Assembly: GCA_016787895.1 (NCBI GenBank)
Contig: JAEUTN010000025.1
Span: 1 to 58,249, forward strand
Source of the DNA: Bacteroidia bacterium
Lineage (GTDB): Bacteria > Bacteroidota > Bacteroidia > B-17B0 > Aurantibacillaceae
Reading direction: 5' to 3'
DNA: 58,249 nucleotides
Shown here piece by piece: positions 52,801-58,249 of this stretch. A program made the position numbers and the translations under genes. Numbering within the stretch: the first letter of the stretch is position 1; each line of letters starts with the position of its first letter. A model generated the notes under the pieces. The model was not told where the DNA came from. It searched no databases and saw nothing but the letters and a program-made list of their open reading frames with translations.

Positions 52801-55800
52801 GATGGTTCCGCCTGCAATTGCAAAACATCCATTGGCATCGTTTACAGTATAAGTGAATGGACCGGCACTGACAGTGAAATTACCTGTACCGTTATAGGGA
52901 GCCGTTCCTCCGGTAGCTGATACGTTTACTGTTGTTGTACCACCGTTACAATTGATAGTTCCTTGAATTGATGAAGCACTTAGAGCTCCAGGTTGAGAAA
53001 TGGTTCCGCTTGCAATGGAAGAACAAGAGTTGGCATCGGTTACTGTATAACTGTAAGGGCCTGCGTTCACTGTAAAGATTCCGGTTCCGGTATAAGGAGC
53101 AGTTCCGCCTGTTGCTGAAATGTTCAGGGTTGTTGTGCCGCCGTTACAGTTGATGTTTCCGCTAAGGACACTGGAGTTTAGTGGTGCAGGTTGAGAAATG
53201 CTGCCGCTTGCAATTGCAAAACAGCCATTAGCATCGTTTACAGTATATGTAAATGGACCGGCATTAACAGTGAAATTACCTGTACCGGTATAAGGAGCCG
53301 TTCCTCCGATAGCTGAAACGTTTACTGTTGTAGTGCCAGCATTACAATTGATAGTTCCTTGAATTGATGAAGCACTTAGAGCATTAGGTTGAGTGATGGT
53401 TCCGCTTGCGATCGAAATACAAGCATTGGCATCGCTCACTGTGTAGCTGAAAGGACCTGCGTTTACCGTAAAGTTTCCCGTTCCGGTATAAGGAGCCGTT
53501 CCACCATTTGCTGAAATACTAACAGTTGTTGTACCACCGTTACAATTGATAGTTCCCTGGATTGAAGAAGCAGTAAGAGCACCAGGTTGAGAAATGGTTC
53601 CGCTTGCAATGGAAGAACAAGAGTTGGCATCGGTTACTGAATAAGTGTAAGGACCTGCGTTCAACGTAAAGATTCCGGTTCCGGTATAAGGAGCCGTTCC
53701 ACCTGTTGCCGAAATGTTCAGGGTTGTTGTGCCGCCGTTACAGTTGATGTTTCCGCTTAGGACACTGGAGTTTAGTGGAGCAGGTTGAGAAATGCTGCCG
53801 CTTGCAATTGCAAAACAGCCATTGGCATCGTTTACAGTATATGTAAATGGACCGGCACTAACAGTGAAATTACCTGTACCGGTATAAGGAGCCGTTCCTC
53901 CGGTCACTGATACGTTTACTGTTGTTGTGCCAGCGTTACAATTGATAGTTCCGTTGTTTGACGAAACAATCAGGGCCGAAGGTTCAGAGATAATTCCATT
54001 GGCAATTGCAGAACAGCCATTGGCATCGGAAACGGTATAGCTGAATGGCCCAGCGTTTACAGAGAAACTACCTGTACCGGTATAAGGGGCGGTTCCTCCA
54101 AAGGCAGAAATGTTTACGGTTGTTGAGCCCCCATTACAGTTTATGGTTCCGTTGAGTGCAGTGATACTTAATGCAGAAGGCTGAGAAACGCTTCCGCTTG
54201 CAATAGCCAGACAGCCATTCGCATCGCTAACAGTATAAGTAAATGGACCGGCACTTAAAGTGAAGTTTCCTGTACCAGTATAAGGAGCTGTTCCTCCGGT
54301 GGCTGAAACGTTTACAGTGGTTGTGCCAGCGTTACAATTGATGCTTCCGTTTACTGCAGAGGCACCAAGTACAGAAGGTTGTGTGATGTTGCCATTGACG
54401 TTTGAAGTACATCCATTGGCGTCCGTAACAACAAAGCTGTAGGATCCTGCACTCACACTATAATTACCTGTTCCTGTATAAGGAGCCGTTCCGCCGTTTG
54501 CGCTGATGTTAATGGTGGTAGTACCGCCATAGCAGTTGATGGTTCCGTTGTTTGATGAAGCTGTAAGGGCAGCTGGTTGAGTGATATTGCCGTTGACGTT
54601 AGAAGAACAACCATTGGCGTCAGTTACGGTGAAACTGTAAGGACCAGCGTTTACTGTGAAGTTACCGGTTCCTGTATAAGGAGAGGTTCCACCGTTCGCA
54701 GTAACATTTACAGTGGTTGTGCCTCCGTTACAGTTGATGTTTCCATTTACAGCTGAGGCGCTAAGGACTGAAGGTTGAGCAATGTTGCCGTTTACGTTAG
54801 AAGAACAACCATTGGCGTCAGTCACAACAAAACTGTATGATCCTGCGCTAACAGTAAAGATTCCGGTTCCTGTGTAGGGAGACGTTCCTCCGTTTGCTGA
54901 AATGTTGATGGTTGTAGTGCCACCGTTACAATTGATGGTGCCATGTAAGGCTGAAACGTTTAAGGCAGTAGGTTGCGAAATACTTCCGCTGGCAATTGCA
55001 GAGCATCCTTTTGAATCGGTTACCGTGAAGCTGTAAGGTCCTGCATTCAACGTAAAGTTGCCGATTCCTGTATAGGGAGCGGTACCTCCGTTGGCAGTAA
55101 CATTTACAGTGGTTGTGCCTCCGTTACAGTTGATGTTTCCGTTTATAGCGGAAGCGCTAAGGACTGAAGGCTGAGCAATGTTTCCGTTTACATTAGAAGA
55201 ACAACCATTGGCGTCAGTCACTATAAAGCTGTAGGTTCCCGCGCTCAGGGTATAGGTACCTGTTCCGGTATAAGGAGCGGTTCCTCCGTTTGCTGAAACG
55301 TTTACAGTGGTTGTGCCACCGTTACAATGGATGGTTCCGTTTACAGCAGAGGCGCTTAGGACAGAAGGTTGAGAGATGTTGCCGTTGACGTTGGTTGAAC
55401 AACCATTGGCATCGCTAACAGTAAAGGTATAAGGTCCGGCAGTTCTGGTAAAGGTTCCTGTGCCTGTGTATGGAGGCGTTCCTCCAGTGGCCGTAACGGT
55501 CACGCTGGTGTTTCCTCCATTACAAGAAATGCTACCACTAATTGCTGAAGCCGATAAAGCAGAAGGTTGAGTGATGATGCCGTTCACAACAGCAGTACAA
55601 GCGCCTGCATCGCTTACGGTAAATGTATAAGGACCTGCAATGACAGTGTAAATGCCCACTCCCGTGTATGGTGCGGTTCCACCACTGGCAGAAATGTTTA
55701 CAGTGGTTGTTCCACCACAAGCAATGGTTCCGCTAATGGCTGAAGCAGTAAGTTGACTTGGTTGACTCAGGGTTTTTGTGATGAGCGCTGTACAACCCTG

Positions 55801-58249
55801 GCTGTCGCTAACCGTAAATGAATGAACACCTGCAGTTCTGGTGAAAGTTCCGGTGCCTGTATAAGGAGCCGTTCCTCCATTTGCGCTGATGTTAATGGTG
55901 GTGGTACCGCCATAGCAGTTGATGGTTCCGTTGCTGGATGAAACGGTTAAGGCTGAAGGTTGTGAAATACTTCCGCTGGCAATTGCAGAGCATCCTTTTG
56001 AATCGGTTACCGTGAAGCTGTAAGGTCCTGCATTCACCGTGAAGTTACCGGTTCCTGTATAAGGAGCGGTTCCACCGTTTGCAGTAACATTTACAGTGGT
56101 TGTGCCTCCGTTACAGTTGATGTTTCCATTTACAGCTGAGGCGCTAAGGACTGAAGGTTGAGCAATGTTGCCGTTTACGTTGGAAGAACAACCATTGGCG
56201 TCGGTTACTACAAAACTGTATGATCCAGCGCTCAGGGTATACGTACCGGTTCCTGTATAAGGAGCCGTTCCTCCGTTTGCTGAAATGTTGATGGTTGTAG
56301 TGCCACCGTTACAGTTGATGGTGCCATGTAAGGCTGAAACGTTTAAGGCAGAAGGTTGTGAAATACTTCCGCTGGCAATTGCAGAGCATCCTTTTGAATC
56401 GGTTACCGTGAAGCTGTAAGGTCCTGCATTCACCGTAAAGTTGCCGATTCCTGTATAGGGAGCGGTTCCTCCGTTCGCTGAAACATTTACAGTGGTTGTG
56501 CCTCCGTTACAGTTGATGTTTCCATTTACAGCTGAGGCGCTAAGGACTGAAGGTTGAGTTATGTTACCGTTGATATTAGAAGAACAGCCATTGGCGTCAG
56601 TCACTATAAAGCTGTAGGTTCCCGCGCTCAGAGTGTAGGTACCTGTTCCGGTATAAGGAGCGGTTCCTCCGTTTGCTGAAACGTTTACAGTGGTTGTGCC
56701 ACCGTTACAATTGATGGTTCCGTTTACAGCAGAGGCGCTTAGGGCAGAAGGTTGAGAGATGTTGCCGTTGACGTTGGTTGAACAACCATTGGCATCGCTA
56801 ACAGTAAAGGTATAAGGTCCGGCATTACGAGTGAAAGTTCCTGTTCCTGTGTAAGGAGGCGTTCCTCCAGTGGCGGTAACGGTCACGCTGGTGTTTCCTC
56901 CATTACAAGTAATGCTTCCGTTTATTGCCGAAGCTGCTAAAGCAGAAGGTTGAGTGATGATGCCGTTCACAACAGCAGTACAAGCGCCTGCATCGCTTAC
57001 GGTAAATGTATATGGACCTGCAATGACAGTGTAAATGCCCACTCCCGTGTATGGTGCGGTTCCACCACTGGCAGAAATGTTTACAGTGGTAGTTCCTCCA
57101 CAAGCAATGGTTCCGCTAATGGCTGAAGCAGTAAGCTGACTTGGTTGACTCAGGGTTTTTGTGATGAGTGCTGTACAGCCCTGGCTGTCGCTAACCGTAA
57201 ATGAATGAACACCGGCAGTTCTGGTAAAGGTTCCGGTACCTGTATAAGGAGCCGTTCCGCCATTTGCGCTGATGTTAATGGTGGTAGTACCGCCATAGCA
57301 GTTGATGGTTCCGTTGCTGGATGAAACGGTTAAGGCAGAAGCTTGAGTAATGTTGCCGTTTGCAATCGAGGCACAGCCTTTTGAATCGGTTACCGTGAAG
57401 CTGTAAGGTCCTGCATTCACTGTGAAGTTACCGGTTCCTGTATAAGGAGAGGTTCCACCGTTCGCAGTAACATTTACAGTGGTTGTACCACCGTTACAGT
57501 GGATGTTTCCATTTACAGCTGAGGCGCTAAGGACTGAAGGTTGAGTTATGTTGCCGTTGATATTAGAAGAGCAGCCATTGGCGTCAGTCACTACAAAACT
57601 GTATGATCCAGCGCTCAGGGTATACGTACCGGTTCCTGTATAAGGAGCCGTTCCTCCGTTTGCTGAAATGTTAACGGTTGTTGTACCGCCATAGCAGTTG
57701 ATGGTTCCGTTACTGGATGAAACGGTTAAGGCAGAAGCTTGAGTGATGTTTCCGTTAGCACTAGCAGAACAGCCATTGGCATCGGTAACTGTGTAGGAGT
57801 AAGGACCCGCGTTTAAAGTAAAAATGCCGGTTCCCGTATAAGGAGCGGTTCCACCACTGGCGCTTACAGTGGCTGTAGCGCTGCCGCCATTACAAAGTAA
57901 ACTTGAAGTACTGATGGTTAAACTGGGTGTGTTATTAATGATCACACTCAGCATATTGGATTCGCCAATGAATTGTGAACAGCCTGAATTTCTTGAACAA
58001 CGGATGTAATAGGTAGTTGCTGTTACACAACCAACGGCTATAGTCGGACTGTTGGAATTTGGAATGGCCACCCAGCCGTTATTTCCGGTGTTTGGATAAT
58101 TGGGTTGCGAGTTGCGGATCCAAAGGTATTGAACGGTTCCGATGCCACCCGAAGCAGGAGCATTGCTTCCAAAAGTGAGGTTGCACAGCGAACCGCAACT
58201 TGTTGTTGAACCGCTGATGCTGCCCGGAGAAGTTACATTGCAACAAGCC
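49879..58249 (-). CDS. Giant SprB-like repeat adhesin with T9SS sorting domain (partial)
   Basis: The frame is open to base 58249 (no stop, no signal peptide yet), so it is 5'-truncated by the window; more than 2780 residues are visible. By eye there are about 39 repeats of about 66 residues. Each has a Cys near the start (I-N-C-N-G-G-T-T-T-V), GGTAPYTGTGNFTVNAGPY, then F-T-V-T-D-A-N-G-C and a hinge S-Q-P-S-A-L. This is the SprB-repeat layout of gliding adhesins, in the variant with PYTGTG rather than the aromatic PYTYSWS. Two Cys per repeat suggest a disulfide in each module. The C-terminus (HSIMVYPNPNNGSFRISGLY ... MAKGLYFLVTP ... IVVLSD) is a T9SS type A sorting domain. Expected role: long surface adhesin in gliding or attachment. 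Later repeats (at 50500-52400) are more divergent; central ones are nearly identical. Confidence 0.92.
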   Translation of the reverse strand, partial: ACCNVTSPGSISGSTTSCGSLCNLTFGSNAPASGGIGTVQYLWIRNSQPNYPNTGNNGWVAIPNSNSPTIAVGCVTATTYYIRCSRNSGCSQFIGESNMLSVIINNTPSLTISTSSLLCNGGSATATVSASGGTAPYTGTGIFTLNAGPYSYTVTDANGCSASANGNITQASALTVSSSNGTINCYGGTTTVNISANGGTAPYTGTGTYTLSAGSYSFVVTDANGCSSNINGNITQPSVLSASAVNGNIHCNGGTTTVNVTANGGTSPYTGTGNFTVNAGPYSFTVTDSKGCASIANGNITQASALTVSSSNGTINCYGGTTTINISANGGTAPYTGTGTFTRTAGVHSFTVSDSQGCTALITKTLSQPSQLTASAISGTIACGGTTTVNISASGGTAPYTGVGIYTVIAGPYTFTVSDAGACTAVVNGIITQPSALAASAINGSITCNGGNTSVTVTATGGTPPYTGTGTFTRNAGPYTFTVSDANGCSTNVNGNISQPSALSASAVNGTINCNGGTTTVNVSANGGTAPYTGTGTYTLSAGTYSFIVTDANGCSSNINGNITQPSVLSASAVNGNINCNGGTTTVNVSANGGTAPYTGIGNFTVNAGPYSFTVTDSKGCSAIASGSISQPSALNVSALHGTINCNGGTTTINISANGGTAPYTGTGTYTLSAGSYSFVVTDANGCSSNVNGNIAQPSVLSASAVNGNINCNGGTTTVNVTANGGTAPYTGTGNFTVNAGPYSFTVTDSKGCSAIASGSISQPSALTVSSSNGTINCYGGTTTINISANGGTAPYTGTGTFTRTAGVHSFTVSDSQGCTALITKTLSQPSQLTASAISGTIACGGTTTVNISASGGTAPYTGVGIYTVIAGPYTFTVSDAGACTAVVNGIITQPSALSASAISGSISCNGGNTSVTVTATGGTPPYTGTGTFTRTAGPYTFTVSDANGCSTNVNGNISQPSVLSASAVNGTIHCNGGTTTVNVSANGGTAPYTGTGTYTLSAGTYSFIVTDANGCSSNVNGNIAQPSVLSASAINGNINCNGGTTTVNVTANGGTAPYTGIGNFTLNAGPYSFTVTDSKGCSAIASGSISQPTALNVSALHGTINCNGGTTTINISANGGTSPYTGTGIFTVSAGSYSFVVTDANGCSSNVNGNIAQPSVLSASAVNGNINCNGGTTTVNVTANGGTSPYTGTGNFTVNAGPYSFTVTDANGCSSNVNGNITQPAALTASSNNGTINCYGGTTTINISANGGTAPYTGTGNYSVSAGSYSFVVTDANGCTSNVNGNITQPSVLGASAVNGSINCNAGTTTVNVSATGGTAPYTGTGNFTLSAGPFTYTVSDANGCLAIASGSVSQPSALSITALNGTINCNGGSTTVNISAFGGTAPYTGTGSFSVNAGPFSYTVSDANGCSAIANGIISEPSALIVSSNNGTINCNAGTTTVNVSVTGGTAPYTGTGNFTVSAGPFTYTVNDANGCFAIASGSISQPAPLNSSVLSGNINCNGGTTTLNISATGGTAPYTGTGIFTLNAGPYTYSVTDANSCSSIASGTISQPGALTASSIQGTINCNGGTTTVSISANGGTAPYTGTGNFTVNAGPFSYTVSDANACISIASGTITQPNALSASSIQGTINCNAGTTTVNVSAIGGTAPYTGTGNFTVNAGPFTYTVNDANGCFAIASGSISQPAPLNSSVLSGNINCNGGTTTLNISATGGTAPYTGTGIFTVNAGPYSYTVTDANSCSSIASGTISQPGALSASSIQGTINCNGGTTTVNVSATGGTAPYNGTGNFTVSAGPFTYTVNDANGCFAIAGGTITQPGALSASSIQGTINCNAGTTSVTVSANGGTAPYTGTGNFTVNAGPYSFTVTDANGCSSIAGGTISQPSALSATSNNGTINCYGGTTTINISANGGTAPYTGTGNFTLTAGPYSYTVTDANACTSIISGNINEPAALGVSLSYGSILCNGETTTLTVSASGGTFPYAGTGTYTVSAGTQTITVLDVMGCSASTVVSITQPNALNLNYSAGTILCNGGTTSATISASGGTAPYGGVGVFNVSAGTQTLTVIDAQGCTASSVVTILQPSPLVLNFVSGTISCHGGTTPATLSASGGSAPYFGTGVFIVSAGAQTLTVIDAQGCTTSSAINITEPSPLVLNFSAGNILCNGGSTSATISASGGTSPYGGTGVFVVSAGAQTLTVIDAQGCTTSTAVNITQPSPLTLTFAHDSISCHGASANATISASGGTAPYGGTGVFNIFAGTQTLTVIDAQGCTSNSVVNINQPAALSINFAADSILCNGGSASATITASGGTSPYGGTGTYTLSAGVQTLVVIDAQGCITSSAIALTEPAPIAISVLADSILCNGGSAYVLVNAIGGVAPYNGTGLFLESSGIHTYTVSDANGCINSSVINLTEPTLLVGTFLADSILCNGGSASTTISASGGTAPYSGTGVYILTPGFYSYQVADNNGCIVNVSRYITEPSALVATFFEDSIRCFGGYATIVVGASGGTTPYTGVGTFTAFAGNHNYIVTDSNGCSTSTILTITQPPQLVATSIVNTSILCHGDSASVTVIALGGSGSYLNMVTDSMPCMNDSLRAMLAANGGTVPYWGPDTYKVPAGTYTYGVVDSRCCWDTAQITISEPPPLFAGSILGDIACNNNPTSFTITATGGTSPYAGTGVQSMPAGSYTYQVFDANNCQDTTVVIIDTTFCTGFEETNLAEHSIMVYPNPNNGSFRISGLYKGKGQILSQSGQFIREIEFRENEEIIIENMAKGLYFLVTPELRMKIVVLSD

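Noticed and set aside
49879..58249. Periodic repeats considered as a CRISPR array or satellite DNA
   Set aside because: The 198-bp period stays in one open frame with conserved Cys and beta-strand pattern, and there are no spacers; it is a coding repeat.

Overview
The window looks like a chromosomal segment of a member of the phylum Bacteroidota. Three lines of evidence support this. (i) Several secreted proteins end in a type IX secretion (T9SS) type A sorting domain, with the hallmark YPNP followed by a short beta-rich tail. (ii) Several start sites are preceded by the Bacteroidota promoter form TTG, an 18-19 base spacer, then TAnnTTTG. (iii) Family markers include SprB-type repeats, a GWxTD protein, WG-repeat proteins, a DUF1343/NamZ-type protein and a single-chain PurL. 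I cannot fix the order or family from sequence alone.

Layout. 1-5710: two secreted T9SS-type surface proteins on the minus strand, the first cut by the window edge. 5837-6139: a small HNH nuclease. 6276-8677: a tight four-gene minus-strand operon (unknown small protein, unknown membrane protein, NarL-type histidine kinase, LuxR-type response regulator) with palindromic operator-like sites upstream. 9437-11410: a T9SS-exported protein and a small secreted protein. 11617-18140: a run of minus-strand accessory genes (WG-repeat protein, lipoprotein, P-loop ATPase with a nuclease-like tail, OmpA-like protein, small membrane protein plus VOC protein). Most are separated by imperfect palindromic elements that look like integron attC sites or a similar cassette boundary. 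No integrase is in the window. 18755-34260: mostly housekeeping and transport genes: purL, a K+ channel fused to a dodecapeptide solenoid, a ZIP / TolC-like / Nramp-like metal group, a 2-oxoacid dehydrogenase E2, a NamZ-type muramidase, a LolC/E-type permease, and era. 34332-36964: a second WG-repeat paralogue, a 100-bp tandem repeat and an initiator tRNA-Met. 36965-48166: SDR, SRPBCC protein, Crp-type regulator, clpB, GNAT, recR, a beta-barrel protein, a Na+/solute symporter, a GT2 glycosyltransferase and a GWxTD protein. 48180-48890: a degenerate tRNA-Ser copy with GC-rich insertions, a GIY-YIG nuclease, an intact tRNA-Ser and nested palindromes. 48975-58249: an outer-membrane beta-barrel protein and a giant SprB-like adhesin (about 39 repeats of about 66 residues) that runs off the right edge.

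The most unusual parts are the cassette-like array (about 13.4-18.2 kb) with its ATPase/nuclease-like gene, the tRNA-Ser remnant / GIY-YIG / tRNA-Ser arrangement, the K+ channel with a 12-residue-repeat solenoid, and the higher-order 1383-bp duplication inside the adhesin. All family assignments come from motifs read by eye; no database search was possible.
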